Positions 35,642 to 44,809 of a stretch of 64,000 nt of DNA are shown here, piece by piece. Origin of the DNA: Halorientalis marina (GTDB taxonomy: Archaea > Halobacteriota > Halobacteria > Halobacteriales > Haloarculaceae); the NCBI RefSeq assembly GCF_023028345.1, contig NZ_CP095487.1, forward strand, positions 310,001 through 374,000. The letters are read 5' to 3'. Both the position numbers and the translations under genes were made by a program. Numbering within the stretch: the stretch's first letter is position 1; every line of letters starts with the position of its first letter. Under the pieces are notes generated by a model. The model did no database searches, was not told the DNA's origin, and was given only the letters and a program-made list of their open reading frames with translations.

Positions 35642-36652
35642 CTACGGCGTCAGCCGGTCGACCGCCAGCCACGCGATCCCGTCGTCGCCGGCCAGCGCGA
35701 ACACCATTCGCTTGCGGACGCCGCCGGCCAGCCGCACGTCCAGTGCCAAGTCCCGCGGCGCGAAGGTGTGGTCCGGCGGCAACACCCGCACCAGCAACTC
35801 GGAGTGGCTCAGTTCCTCGACGGACTCCACCGCGGCGTAGGTCCGGAAGTCCGCGCCGAACTTGTAGCCCGTCTTCGGGACCAGCCCCCGCTCGCGCAGG
35901 GTCGCGTAGACGCCGAGCCGGCGGTCGAACCGCTCACCCTCGACCGCCCGGCCACGCTCCAGGACGCCCGCCTCGCCCGCCTCGATGTCGAGCACCCCCT
36001 CACCGGCGAGGTACGCCGCCTCGACGAGCGACAGCTGGAGCACCGCGACCGCGTCGTCGGAAAGCGGCTGGCCGTAGAAGCCGTGCTCGTACAGCCCCGA
36101 CGGCGGGTCCCAGACCAGCACCCGGTCGTCCAGCAGGTCGCCCTCGACACCGGGCGGCGGGTCGTACGCCGTCTCGCCCTCGACCGTCGGCGTCTCCGTG
36201 TCGAGGTACGTGATCGCGCTCTCCTCGTCGACGACCGCCAGCACGACCCCGCCCAGCGACGCGGCGTCGATGGGTGCCCGCTCGCTGACGACCCGCACCC
36301 GGTGGGCCACCTCGTCGTCCCACGGTCCCTGCCCCCGGGGGTAGACGATCAGGTCCGCGCCCTCGGGGTCGTCGACCCACCCCTCGCGGGCGGGCGAGAG
36401 GTAAAAGCCCCTGTCCCGGAGGTCCTTGTACACGAGGAAGGGGAGGTCCGGGCAGGCCGCGGACGTGAGAAACGCCCGGAAGTCCATCCCGTCGATCGCG
36501 TCCAGGTCGCCGCGGTAGAGGAGATGCGCGGCCTCGACGGGAGCGAGTTCGATCCCCTCGCCGTCCGTGCGGCCGTAGCCGCGCGCGTCGTAGAACTGCT
36601 CGCGCGCCTGCCGGCCCGCGCGGACGACTCCCCCGGAGAGCGTCGCGTCCAT
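35642..36652 (-). CDS. endA: tRNA-splicing endonuclease (BHB-specific), fused double-unit form
   Basis: EndA cuts introns at bulge-helix-bulge (BHB) motifs in tRNA and rRNA precursors. The 336-residue length shows the tandem form in which a degenerate unit (about residues 1-165) is fused to a catalytic unit. The catalytic triad is visible in the C-terminal half: the tyrosine in KTGYKFGADFRTY, the histidine in ELSHSELLVRV and the lysine in GGVRKRMVF. The same window contains two clear BHB substrates flanking 16S and 23S rRNA. It is followed by trpS. The ATG at 36652 is the only sensible start. Confidence 0.95.
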   Translation of the reverse strand: MDATLSGGVVRAGRQAREQFYDARGYGRTDGEGIELAPVEAAHLLYRGDLDAIDGMDFRAFLTSAACPDLPFLVYKDLRDRGFYLSPAREGWVDDPEGADLIVYPRGQGPWDDEVAHRVRVVSERAPIDAASLGGVVLAVVDEESAITYLDTETPTVEGETAYDPPPGVEGDLLDDRVLVWDPPSGLYEHGFYGQPLSDDAVAVLQLSLVEAAYLAGEGVLDIEAGEAGVLERGRAVEGERFDRRLGVYATLRERGLVPKTGYKFGADFRTYAAVESVEELSHSELLVRVLPPDHTFAPRDLALDVRLAGGVRKRMVFALAGDDGIAWLAVDRLTP

Positions 36653-36750
36653 GTCTCACATCAGCCCGGCCCCCGACATAGCCCCTGCGGTCCCGGCGCT
36701 CCAGCGGCGCGCTCGACGGCCGCCCCTCGCCCGCCCCCCTTCCGTTCCGC

Positions 36751-37515
36751 TCACTCCGCCACCTCACCGCCGGCGGCGGCGTCGCCACGCTCGCCGGACG
36801 CTCGTTCACATCCCGGGTCGAGACAGCGCCGGCCCGTTCCGGTGTCGAACTCCGGCAGGCCACAGGGACACTCGGCGACGACTTCGCCTGCCGGCAGGCC
36901 AAAGCCCGTGTCACACTCGGGATACCGCTCGCAGCCGGCGATGAGGCCGCCCCGTCGGAGGATGCGCAGGGCCGCGTCGCAGTTCGGGCAGTCCCACTCG
37001 CGGTCGAAGGCCGCCCGGACGCGCTCGTCCAGCGACTCGCACTCGCGGTCGAGACACACCTCGAACGCCCGGCCGCGTTCGACGCGAAGCCGGGGGCGGC
37101 CACAGTCACAGGCCTCGTCTAGGACCGTCGCGTCGCGCGGAATCCCGTGGTGCTCCCCGCAGTCGAGACAGTCGACGGCCCCGTCCGCCCGGACGAGAAC
37201 GCCGCCACAGGCCGGGCAGTCACCCACCGGCTGGCCGGCGGTCGACACAGCGTGATCGGCCGCGGTGGTGTCGTGTGGCTCGACGCGGAGCCGCTGGTCG
37301 CCGTCGATAGCGGTCAGGCCGCCCCCCTCCTCGTCGGTCCAGACCGTCTCGGCGCGGGTGAGCCACGCGACGGGCTGGTACCCCGTCGCGTCGTGGACCA
37401 GCACCGTGTCGTCCGGCTTGTGGACGACCACGACCCGGCCGCGGTGGGCCCCCTCGCGCGCGCCGCTCGTCCGTACCGTACAGTCCCCGGCGACGATTCG
37501 CAGTCCGTCGGTCAT
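36751..37515 (-). CDS. NucS N-terminal-like domain fused to zinc-finger domains
   Basis: A 254-residue protein. The N-terminal ~85 residues (DCTVRTSGAREGAHRGRVVVV, KPDDTVLVHDATGYQPVAW) look like the N-terminal DNA-binding domain of the mismatch endonuclease NucS/EndoMS. The rest has at least four Cys-rich units: CPACG...CLDC near 100-120, CDCGRP near 137, CPNCD...GCERYPECDTGFG near 177-200 (topoisomerase I-type C4 finger) and CPCGLPEF...CLDPGCE near 215-238. The NucS nuclease domain is absent, so it is probably a DNA-binding accessory protein. A TATA-like GTTTATATC (37538-37546) lies 23-31 nt upstream. EndA lies downstream. Confidence 0.75.
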   Translation of the reverse strand: MTDGLRIVAGDCTVRTSGAREGAHRGRVVVVHKPDDTVLVHDATGYQPVAWLTRAETVWTDEEGGGLTAIDGDQRLRVEPHDTTAADHAVSTAGQPVGDCPACGGVLVRADGAVDCLDCGEHHGIPRDATVLDEACDCGRPRLRVERGRAFEVCLDRECESLDERVRAAFDREWDCPNCDAALRILRRGGLIAGCERYPECDTGFGLPAGEVVAECPCGLPEFDTGTGRRCLDPGCERASGERGDAAAGGEVAE

Positions 37516-37788
37516 GGGACGGGGTGGTCCCGTCTCCGGATATAAACATCGGGGACGCGTGAGACGCCGTCGGCGCGGCGTGGGGAGGGCGTCGGTGGGG
37601 CCGTCAGCGGGCGCGTGAGGATGGTGTCGGGAGCGCGTGGAGGGACGGGGGCGGCGGGGAGTGGGGAGCGGGCGGGTGTGGTGTGGGATGGGGTTGACGT
37701 GGGGAGAGTGGGGTCGGGGGGTCGGTACCGGTGTGGTGGGTGGGGGTCGGGACCGGGGCCGTCCGGGCGGCGGAGGCCCACTGCGTCG

Positions 37789-38028
37789 TCAGTCCGCGTT
37801 GTAGTCGCGTCCGAGCACGAGCGCGACCAGGTTCGCGGCGACCAGCGCGACGAACGCGACCATGTGTTCGCTCGCCAGCCCCGTCGCCAGCATCGGGGCA
37901 GTGACGAACGGCAACAGCACTGCCGTCCAGAACCCGGCGAACTGCACGGGCGTGTAGAGGACGCTGAGGGGCTCGTCTCTAATCCTGCGGTGCGCGGGCG
38001 TGGACCGGTCTGAGTGGGCGGATGACAT
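37789..38028 (-). CDS. Small two-span membrane protein
   Basis: A 79-residue protein with a charged N-terminus (MSSAHSDRSTPAHRRIRDEP) and two membrane spans (about residues 28-47 and 52-72), ending LGRDYNAD. I do not recognise a family. The ATG at 38028 is supported by a Shine-Dalgarno-like GCAGGAGG a few bases upstream and a TATA box CTTTATATG (38067-38075) 39-47 nt upstream, giving a ~15-nt leader. This is unlike the leaderless pattern of most neighbours. Confidence 0.62.
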   Translation of the reverse strand: MSSAHSDRSTPAHRRIRDEPLSVLYTPVQFAGFWTAVLLPFVTAPMLATGLASEHMVAFVALVAANLVALVLGRDYNAD

Positions 38029-38252
38029 AGTGGGCCTCCTGCACTCACCCCTTGGACAGCCCCCATCATATAAAGGGTCGACCGCTAGCTCGATTTCGGC
38101 CCGTTTCGTTCGATTTACTAACCGGTTCGAACCTTTCACGACCCGTCACGTGACCCGGAGTGACGTTTTACGAGCGACTGAGAATCGGCCAGAAATTTTA
38201 TTCGGGTTGCTACGGTCGTTTCCCGGTTTCGTACGGGTCACTCATCACTCGC

Positions 38253-40619
38253 TCACTCGACGGCGACCGTTCGGGTCTCGACGACCGGCTGGAGGGGGAG
38301 TTCGGGGTAGCTCACCTCGACCGCGAACGTCAACTCCTCGGCGTCGCCGCCGAACACGCCGACGGGAACCGTCGCCGTGCCGAGGTAGCTGTCCGTGCCC
38401 GTCATCTCGACGCCGTTGACGGTGACGTCGACGCTCGCCCGGGCGCCGTCGCCGCGGTTCCGTACCGTGACCTCGCACATCTCGTTGTCGCCCGCCGCGA
38501 TGCGGTCGGGGAAGGCCCCCCAGTCGAACGCGAGGTCGGGGAGCGCCCGCGCGCTCTCGTGGACGCGCTCGGCGACCCCCTCGGCGAGGCCGGCGTCGAC
38601 CAGTCCCTCGACGCCGGCTGCGCGCACGTCGGCGGGCGACCGGAGGCCTTCGGCGGCGAGCCGGCTGGCCCGTCCCGAGCCGACCCCGTCGATGGCCGTC
38701 AGCCCGACCGCGTCCGCGCTCACGCCGTGTTCGATGCGCGCCTCGACCCGGCGGGCGAGGTTCGCGCCGGCCCCGCCGTCGAAGTGGTCGAGGAAGGACC
38801 GACAGGCCGCCAGCAGGCGCAGGGCGTTCTGTCGGATGACCCACGCGTCCGACCGCAACTCGGCCGGCGTCGACCCCTCCATACTCGACTGCAGGATGGC
38901 GAGCACTTTCCGCTGGCCCGGGTCGAGGTCGCGGCCGAACTCGCCCAGGACCGCGCGGACGGCGTCGCGCTCGTCGCGGCGCGCGCTCGCGCTGTCGAAC
39001 TCCGCGGCCGTCGCCACCGTCCGGAGCACGTCGTCCTCGTCGAAGGCCTCCCGGCGAGCCAGCGACGCGAAGTGCTCGGCCGTCTCCAGCCGGATGTAGA
39101 ACTTCGAGGCCAGTCGCCCGAGCCGCGTCGCCGACACTTCGAGCCCGTCGCGCTCGACGAACCCCCGGTCGACCAGGCTCTCGAGGGTGGCGCTGACCCG
39201 CTCGCGGAGCTGGCCCTCCGACTCGTACTGGTCGGGGGCCGACCGCGCCCGCACCGCGTAGAAGGTGGTCTCGATCCAGTCCATCACGTCGTCGATGTCC
39301 TGGATCGTCCCGAGGACGATCTCGGCGTTGAGGTGGGCGTCGAGTTCCGCCGCCAGCCGCGACTCGATGGCCTTCCCGTCGCGCAACAGCGTCCGGTACT
39401 TGTCGGCGTCGGCGCCGTCACAGACCACCCAGGCGTATCCCCGGTCGTCGTAACCCGGTCGGCCCGCGCGCCCCAGCATCTGGAGCACGTCCAGCGGGCT
39501 CATGTCCACTTCCCCCTCCAGCGGGTCGTGGAGCTTGGTGTCGCGGATGACGACACACCGGGCGGGGAGGTTCACGCCCCACGCCAGCGTCGAGGTCGAG
39601 AAGAGAACGGAGAGTGTCCCCTCTTTGAACCACTGCTCGACGAGTTCCTTGTCACCTTTCGAGAGGCCGGCGTGGTGAAAGCCCACGCCGTCGAGCACGG
39701 ACTGGCGGAGCGTCTCGTTCTCGATGGCCTCGGCGTCCTGGTGGAACTCGTAGTCGCCGCGAGCGCCGACGGGCACGTCCCGCTCGGCGAGTTCGTCGCG
39801 GGTCTTCTTGGCCGCCTGCACGGTGTCCTGGCGCGAGGAGACGAACACCAGCCCCTGGCCGTCCTCGCGGACGTGCGGTTCCACGAGGTCGAGCGCACGG
39901 TAGAGCCGGCGGTACTTGTCGGCGAAGGCGTTCTCGCCGTGGGTGTAGGTCTTGACGCCCGCTTCGAGCGGGACGGGGCGGTAGTCGTCGCCGAAGGAGA
40001 AGGTCGTCTCCGGCGGGGCGTCGAGCCAGTCGGCCACGTCGTCGACGTTCTGCATGGTCGCCGAGAGCGCGACGATTCGCGGGTCACAGAGCCGGCGGAG
40101 CCGCGAGATCGTCACCTCCAGCACCGCGCCGCGCTTCTCGGAGTCGAGCAGGTGGACCTCGTCGATGATACAGCAGTCCACGTCGGTGACGAACCCGTAG
40201 CGCGGCGAGTCGTGTTTGCGGGTCGCCGAGTCGGCCTTCTCGGGGGTCATCACGAGCACGTCCGCGCGCTCGGCGCGGCGCGGGTTCAGGTCCCGCTCGC
40301 CGGTGACGACGTACACCGAGTAGCCCAGCTCCTCGAACCGCTCCCACTCGCTTTCCTTCTCGTTGGTGAGCGCGCGCAGGGGAGCGAGAAAGAGCGCGGT
40401 CCCGCCGCGTTCGAGGGCCTTACAGATCGCGATCTCGGCGAGTGCGGTCTTGCCGCTTGCGGTGGGGGCGCTGACGACGACGTTGTCCTCGCGGTCCAGA
40501 AGCGCCGGTAGCGCCGCCGACTGCATCCGGTTGAACGACTCGAAGGGGAAGGCGTCGGCGAACGCGGGCAGCACCTCCGCGACGGCCACCTGCGGCTCCC
40601 CGTCTGCGCTTTCTGCCAC
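38253..40619 (-). CDS. Ski2-like (Hel308-type) DEAD/DEAH-box helicase
   Basis: A 788-residue superfamily 2 ATPase. It has Walker A APTASGKT (51-58), [11 protein letters not shown] near 80, Walker B IIDEVHLL near 151, SATM near 190, FVSSRQDT near 265 and motif [14 protein letters not shown] near 388. A winged helix and a ratchet/Sec63-like region follow, with a helix-hairpin-helix unit ([20 protein letters not shown] near 640-660). The last ~110 residues are beta-rich and Ig-like. Hel308-type helicases act at stalled replication forks. The C-terminal beta domain points to a Brr2/Ski2-like relative rather than canonical Hel308. It starts with GTG; a TATA-like CCTATACAG (40644-40652) lies 26-33 nt upstream. 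Confidence 0.88.
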   Translation of the reverse strand: MAESADGEPQVAVAEVLPAFADAFPFESFNRMQSAALPALLDREDNVVVSAPTASGKTALAEIAICKALERGGTALFLAPLRALTNEKESEWERFEELGYSVYVVTGERDLNPRRAERADVLVMTPEKADSATRKHDSPRYGFVTDVDCCIIDEVHLLDSEKRGAVLEVTISRLRRLCDPRIVALSATMQNVDDVADWLDAPPETTFSFGDDYRPVPLEAGVKTYTHGENAFADKYRRLYRALDLVEPHVREDGQGLVFVSSRQDTVQAAKKTRDELAERDVPVGARGDYEFHQDAEAIENETLRQSVLDGVGFHHAGLSKGDKELVEQWFKEGTLSVLFSTSTLAWGVNLPARCVVIRDTKLHDPLEGEVDMSPLDVLQMLGRAGRPGYDDRGYAWVVCDGADADKYRTLLRDGKAIESRLAAELDAHLNAEIVLGTIQDIDDVMDWIETTFYAVRARSAPDQYESEGQLRERVSATLESLVDRGFVERDGLEVSATRLGRLASKFYIRLETAEHFASLARREAFDEDDVLRTVATAAEFDSASARRDERDAVRAVLGEFGRDLDPGQRKVLAILQSSMEGSTPAELRSDAWVIRQNALRLLAACRSFLDHFDGGAGANLARRVEARIEHGVSADAVGLTAIDGVGSGRASRLAAEGLRSPADVRAAGVEGLVDAGLAEGVAERVHESARALPDLAFDWGAFPDRIAAGDNEMCEVTVRNRGDGARASVDVTVNGVEMTGTDSYLGTATVPVGVFGGDAEELTFAVEVSYPELPLQPVVETRTVAVE

Positions 40620-40764
40620 GACAACAACCGGGGGTCCCGACTGTATAGGCGTTTCCGTCGCGGTTCAGTCCGACCGGACGACGACGGTGCCGAACCAGGT
40701 CGCGCCGCGCCGTGAACCGCGACGAACCCTACACTTTTGTCTCGACGGCCCCGACCCCCTGGTA

Positions 40765-41739
40765 ATGAGTCGTTCCCGGAAACCCGACTGGCTCAAGTCG
40801 CGGCCGCCGTCGGGCGAGCGGTTCACGGAGATCAAGTCCATCCTTCGGGACCACGACCTCCACACCGTCTGTGAGGAGGCAAACTGCCCGAACCTCGGGG
40901 AGTGCTGGAGCGGCGCGGACGGCGCGAACGCGCCGCCGGACGACGAGGCGGCCACCGACAGTCCGGGCGGCCACGGCACCGCCACGTTCATGCTCATGGG
41001 TGACCGCTGCTCCCGCGGGTGCAATTTCTGTGACGTGGAGACCGGCGGCATGGAGCCGCTGGACCCCGACGAGCCCGAAAACGTCGCCGACGCCGTCGCC
41101 GAGATCGGCCTCGACTACGTGGTTCTGACCTCCGTCGACCGAGACGACCTCGACGACCAGGGCGCGGGCCACTTCGCCGAGACGATCCGCGCGATCAAGC
41201 GCCGGGACGAGTCGATTCTCGTCGAGGTGCTGATCCCGGACTTCCAGGGCGAAGAGCGACTCGTGCGGAAGATCATCGACGCGGAACCGGACGTGATTGC
41301 CCACAACGTCGAGACGGTCCCCCGATTGCAGTGGCCCGTCCGGGACCGCCGGGCCGGCTACGAGCAGTCCCTCTCCGTCCTCCGGCAGGTCGACCGCGAG
41401 TCCGACATCTACACGAAGACGAGCCTGATGCTCGGCGTCGGCGAGTACGCCCACGAGGTGTACCGGACCCTGCGGGACCTGCGGTCGGTGGGTGTCGACG
41501 TGGTGACGCTCGGCCAGTACCTCCAGCCCTCCCGGTCGCACCTCGAAGTCTCGGAGTACGTTCACCCCGACGCTTTCGACACCTGGGAACGGGTCGCCGA
41601 GGACGAACTGGGCTTTCTCTACTGTGCCAGCGGCCCGATGGTTCGCTCCTCGTACCGCGCCGGCGAACTGTTCGTCGAGAGCGTCCTCCGGGAGGGGGAG
41701 TCCGTCGAGCAGGCCCGCGAGCGCGCGAAGTCGGTGTAG
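40765..41739 (+). CDS. lipA: Lipoyl synthase
   Basis: This radical SAM enzyme inserts two sulfurs into octanoyl-E2 to give lipoyl-E2. Both clusters are visible: the auxiliary-cluster cysteines C36, C41 and C47 in [12 protein letters not shown], and the radical SAM CxxxCxxC at C82, C86 and C89 in RCSRGCNFC. The C-terminal RSSYRAGE keeps the serine that ligates the auxiliary cluster. An acidic loop of about 20 residues (about 50-70) lies between the two cluster motifs. At 324 residues it is full length. It lies near the E1/E2 operon whose E2 it should modify. It converges with a lipoprotein gene at a 3-nt gap. Confidence 0.96.
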   Translation: MSRSRKPDWLKSRPPSGERFTEIKSILRDHDLHTVCEEANCPNLGECWSGADGANAPPDDEAATDSPGGHGTATFMLMGDRCSRGCNFCDVETGGMEPLDPDEPENVADAVAEIGLDYVVLTSVDRDDLDDQGAGHFAETIRAIKRRDESILVEVLIPDFQGEERLVRKIIDAEPDVIAHNVETVPRLQWPVRDRRAGYEQSLSVLRQVDRESDIYTKTSLMLGVGEYAHEVYRTLRDLRSVGVDVVTLGQYLQPSRSHLEVSEYVHPDAFDTWERVAEDELGFLYCASGPMVRSSYRAGELFVESVLREGESVEQARERAKSV

Positions 41740-41742
41740 GTG

Positions 41743-42471
41743 TTACTGACAGCCCGCAGAGAGCCCGATAGAAACGTCCGTACCGTCACCGAAAGTCGCG
41801 ACTTCGATGGGGTCGCCCGTGGCACTCCCGTCGACGAACAGCCAGCGGTCGACACCGGACCGTTCGAGCGTGGTGTCACCGACCGACCCCGACGCGAGGT
41901 GGGTGACCTCGACCTCGAAGTCCTCGCCGAGCGGGCCGAGGGCGCCGCCGTCGGTGCGGTCGGCCGGCCAGCTCCAGAGCGCGGTTTCCGGGCCGTCGAA
42001 GCTCCCGTCCGGCGTCGCATAGGGGACGGCGCTCGGCGGGCCGTCCTGGACCTGCCACTCGGCGCCGTCGACGCCCTCGAAGGTCATCGGCGCGGCCCCG
42101 TCCGCCGCGGCCTCGCTGTCCGGGTCGCCGTGGACGACCACGAGATGCAGGCCACCGCCCGATCCGTTCCGGTAGAGGAACGTGACCGTCGTGTCGTTCG
42201 CCATCAGCGTCGCCGGGACGTTCGCGCTCCGGTTCCCGTCCGCGTCGAAGGCGTAGTAGTCCGCGACCGGTTCGTCGCCCGCGACGGGGTCGACACACCG
42301 CGTCGACCCGCCCGGCAGTTCCAGCGAGACGGTCCCGCTCGCCGTCGCCGTGTCCGTGTCCGCCTCCGTGTCGGTTCCGTCGCCGCCGCCCGAACAGCCC
42401 GCGAGGCCGGCGGCGGCCGTCAGCCCCGCGCTCGCACGGAGCACACGTCGTCTGGATGGTCGTCCGCTCAC
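41743..42471 (-). CDS. Tat-type lipoprotein of unknown function
   Basis: A 242-residue secreted lipoprotein. The twin-arginine signal is RPSRRRVLRASAG, followed by the lipobox LAGC (Cys26). The mature part is Thr/Asp-rich at first and then beta-rich. Two cysteines (near residue 59 and the C-terminal Cys241) could form a disulfide. No family is recognised. It starts with GTG. A 13-codon ATG reading frame (42468-42509) ends exactly over this start (GTGA), which may couple translation. The gene is divergent from the dehydrogenase operon. Confidence 0.7.
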   Translation of the reverse strand: MSGRPSRRRVLRASAGLTAAAGLAGCSGGGDGTDTEADTDTATASGTVSLELPGGSTRCVDPVAGDEPVADYYAFDADGNRSANVPATLMANDTTVTFLYRNGSGGGLHLVVVHGDPDSEAAADGAAPMTFEGVDGAEWQVQDGPPSAVPYATPDGSFDGPETALWSWPADRTDGGALGPLGEDFEVEVTHLASGSVGDTTLERSGVDRWLFVDGSATGDPIEVATFGDGTDVSIGLSAGCQ

Positions 42472-42673
42472 GCCGCATCACTGACCGACTGTCCGTCCGA
42501 TTCGGTCATGCAGGCAACAGGTGACGCGAGCGACAAAAAACTCCGGGCTGCTACGGGTGCGAGAGTCGACGCCCGGTTCCCGGCTGGTCCGGGCAAAATT
42601 GGGGGACAGCGAAAGGTACTTGGGAAAATCCTAAGAGTGAGCGAGGCGACGGTTCCCGTATGAGGTGTTCTCC

Positions 42674-43768
42674 GTGAGCGTATTACAGCGGGATCCGACG
42701 GATCAGGTCCAGGTCCTCGACGAGGACGGGCAGGTACGGGACGGCGCGTCGGTGCCCGACCTCGACGACGGCCGGCTGGTCGAGATGTACCGGGCGATGA
42801 CGCTCGGGCGGCACTTCGACCAGCGCGCCGTCTCCCTCCAGCGACAGGGTCGGATGGGGACCTACCCCCCGATGTCCGGGCAGGAGGGCGCACAGGTCGC
42901 GAGCGCGATGGCCCTCGACGACGCGGACTGGCTGTTCCCGAGCTACCGCGAGCACGCCGCCGCTATCGTGCGCGGGCTCGACCTCGAGCAGGTCCTGCTG
43001 TACTGGATGGGCCACGAATCCGGGAACGCGATGCCCGAGGACGTGAACATGTTCACGCTGTCGGTCCCCATCGCGACGCAGATACCGCACGCGACGGGGG
43101 CGGCCTGGGCCGCCGACCTCCGCGACGAGGCGGCGGCCTTCATGGTCTACTTCGGCGACGGCGCGACCAGTGAGGGCGATTTCCACGAGGGCATGAACTT
43201 CGCCGGCGTCTTCGAGGTGCCGGCCGTCTTCTTCTGCAACAACAACCAGTGGGCGATCTCGTTGCCCCGCGAACGACAGACCAGAAGCGAGACGCTGGCG
43301 GAGAAAGCCGAGGCCTACGGGTTCGAGGGGGTCCAGGTCGACGGGATGGACCCGCTGGCGACCTACGCGGTGGCCCGCGAGGCCGTCGAGAAGGCCACGG
43401 CCGGCGGTGGGCCGACGATGATCGAGGCCGTGCAGTACCGCTTCGGCGCGCACACGACCGCCGACGACCCCTCGGTCTACCGCGACGACGAGGAGGTCGA
43501 ACAGTGGAAGGCCAAAGACCCCATCCCGCGGCTGGAACGGTTCCTGCGGGATCGGGGCCTGCTCGACGACGAGCGCGTCGACGCCATCGAGCAGGAGAAC
43601 CGCGACCGCGTGGCCGACGCTATCGACGCCGCCGAATCCGTCGCGCGGCCCGAACCCGACGAGATGTTCGCGCACGTCTACGCGGACATGCCCAAACGCT
43701 TACAGCAACAGCTAGAGTACTTCGAGCGCGTCAGGGAGCGACACGGCGACAGCGAACTCCTGGAGTGA
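42674..43768 (+). CDS. pdhA: 2-oxoacid dehydrogenase E1 component, alpha subunit
   Basis: This is the alpha subunit of the thiamine-diphosphate-dependent E1 (pyruvate or branched-chain 2-oxoacid dehydrogenase type). The ThDP motif [16 protein letters not shown]...CNNNQWAIS (about residues 160-195) is complete, and the phosphorylation-loop-like segment [14 protein letters not shown] lies near 258. The GTG at 42674 was chosen because GAGGTG (42662-42667) is a Shine-Dalgarno match six bases before it. The upstream GTG at 42665 lies inside that site. First gene of the operon E1alpha-E1beta-E2. Haloarchaeal complexes of this type oxidise branched-chain-derived or other 2-oxoacids, so the true substrate is uncertain. 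Confidence 0.93.
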   Translation: MSVLQRDPTDQVQVLDEDGQVRDGASVPDLDDGRLVEMYRAMTLGRHFDQRAVSLQRQGRMGTYPPMSGQEGAQVASAMALDDADWLFPSYREHAAAIVRGLDLEQVLLYWMGHESGNAMPEDVNMFTLSVPIATQIPHATGAAWAADLRDEAAAFMVYFGDGATSEGDFHEGMNFAGVFEVPAVFFCNNNQWAISLPRERQTRSETLAEKAEAYGFEGVQVDGMDPLATYAVAREAVEKATAGGGPTMIEAVQYRFGAHTTADDPSVYRDDEEVEQWKAKDPIPRLERFLRDRGLLDDERVDAIEQENRDRVADAIDAAESVARPEPDEMFAHVYADMPKRLQQQLEYFERVRERHGDSELLE

Positions 43769-43770
43769 AC

Positions 43771-43812
43771 ATGACCGAGACACGCACCCAATCGAGGAGG
43801 ACCGACGCATGA
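43771..43812 (+). other. Possible 13-codon minicistron before pdhB
   Basis: After the E1alpha stop, an ATG at 43771 opens the frame MTETRTQSRRTDA, which stops over the E1beta start (ATGA, 43809-43812). A GGAGG (43796-43800) lies 8 nt before the E1beta ATG, inside this frame. It may be a translational coupling element rather than a functional peptide, or just chance. Confidence 0.3.
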
Positions 43813-44807
43813 GTCAGACAGCCGAGGCGACACAGAACCTCACCCTCGTCCAGGCCGTTCGAGACGGCCTCTACGGCGAGATGGAGCGGGACGACGACGT
43901 CCTCGTGATGGGCGAGGACGTGGGCGAGAACGGCGGCGTCTTCCGCGCCACCCAGGGCCTCATCGAGGAGTTCGGCGGGGACCGCGTCATCGACACCCCG
44001 CTCGCGGAGTCGGGCATCGTCGGCACCGCCGTCGGCATGGCCGCCTACGGCCTCCGCCCCGTCCCCGAAATCCAGTTCATGGGCTTCATCTACCCCGCCT
44101 TCGACCAGATCATCTCCCACGCCGCCCGCCTGCGCACCCGAAGCAGGGGGCGGTTCACCTGCCCGCTCGTGGTGCGGGCGCCTTACGGCGGCGGCATCCG
44201 CGCGCCCGAACACCACTCCGAGTCCAAGGAGGCCTTCTTCGTCCACGAACCCGGGCTGAAGGTGGTCATCCCCTCGACGCCGCGGGACACGAAGGGACTG
44301 CTCGCGTCGGCCATCCGCGACCCGGATCCGGTGATCTTCCTCGAACCCAAACTCATCTACCGGGCGTTCCGCGAGGAGGTGCCCGACGAGACCTACACCG
44401 TCCCGCTGGGCGAGGCCGCGGTCCGCCGCGAGGGGGCCGACGTGTCCGTGTTCACCTGGGGCGCGATGACCCGCCCGACGATGGAGGCCGCCGAGAACCT
44501 CGCCGAGGAGGGTATCGACGCCGAGGTGGTCGACCTCCGGACGCTCTCGCCGATGGACGAGGAGACCATCGTCGAGTCGTTCAAGAAGACCGGGCGTGGC
44601 GTCGTCGTCCACGAGGCCCCCAAGACCGGGGGGCTGGCCGGCGAGATCACCGCCACGCTCCAGGAGGAGGCACTGCTCTACCAGGAGGCACCGATCGAGC
44701 GCGTGACGGGCTTCGACACGCCCTATCCGCTGTACGCGCTGGAGGACTACTACCTGCCGGAGGCCGCACGGGTCGAGGACGGCATCCGGAACGCGGTCGA
44801 GTTCTGA
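43809..44807 (+). CDS. pdhB: 2-oxoacid dehydrogenase E1 component, beta subunit
   Basis: A 332-residue beta subunit of E1, forming the alpha2beta2 tetramer whose active sites lie at the interface. It has the conserved N-terminal VMGEDVGENGGVFRATQGL, TPLAESGIVGTAVGMA near 60-75, a transketolase pyrimidine-type domain and the C-terminal domain with RTLSPMDEETIVES near 240. It is preceded by a 13-codon minicistron and GGAGG and is followed after two bases by the E2 gene. The length is normal. Confidence 0.95.
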   Translation: MSQTAEATQNLTLVQAVRDGLYGEMERDDDVLVMGEDVGENGGVFRATQGLIEEFGGDRVIDTPLAESGIVGTAVGMAAYGLRPVPEIQFMGFIYPAFDQIISHAARLRTRSRGRFTCPLVVRAPYGGGIRAPEHHSESKEAFFVHEPGLKVVIPSTPRDTKGLLASAIRDPDPVIFLEPKLIYRAFREEVPDETYTVPLGEAAVRREGADVSVFTWGAMTRPTMEAAENLAEEGIDAEVVDLRTLSPMDEETIVESFKKTGRGVVVHEAPKTGGLAGEITATLQEEALLYQEAPIERVTGFDTPYPLYALEDYYLPEAARVEDGIRNAVEF

Positions 44808-44809
44808 CC

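Noticed and set aside
42660..42677. Five-codon frame MRCSP overlapping the pdhA start
   Set aside because: It is explained by the Shine-Dalgarno sequence GAGGTG that happens to follow AT; too short to call.
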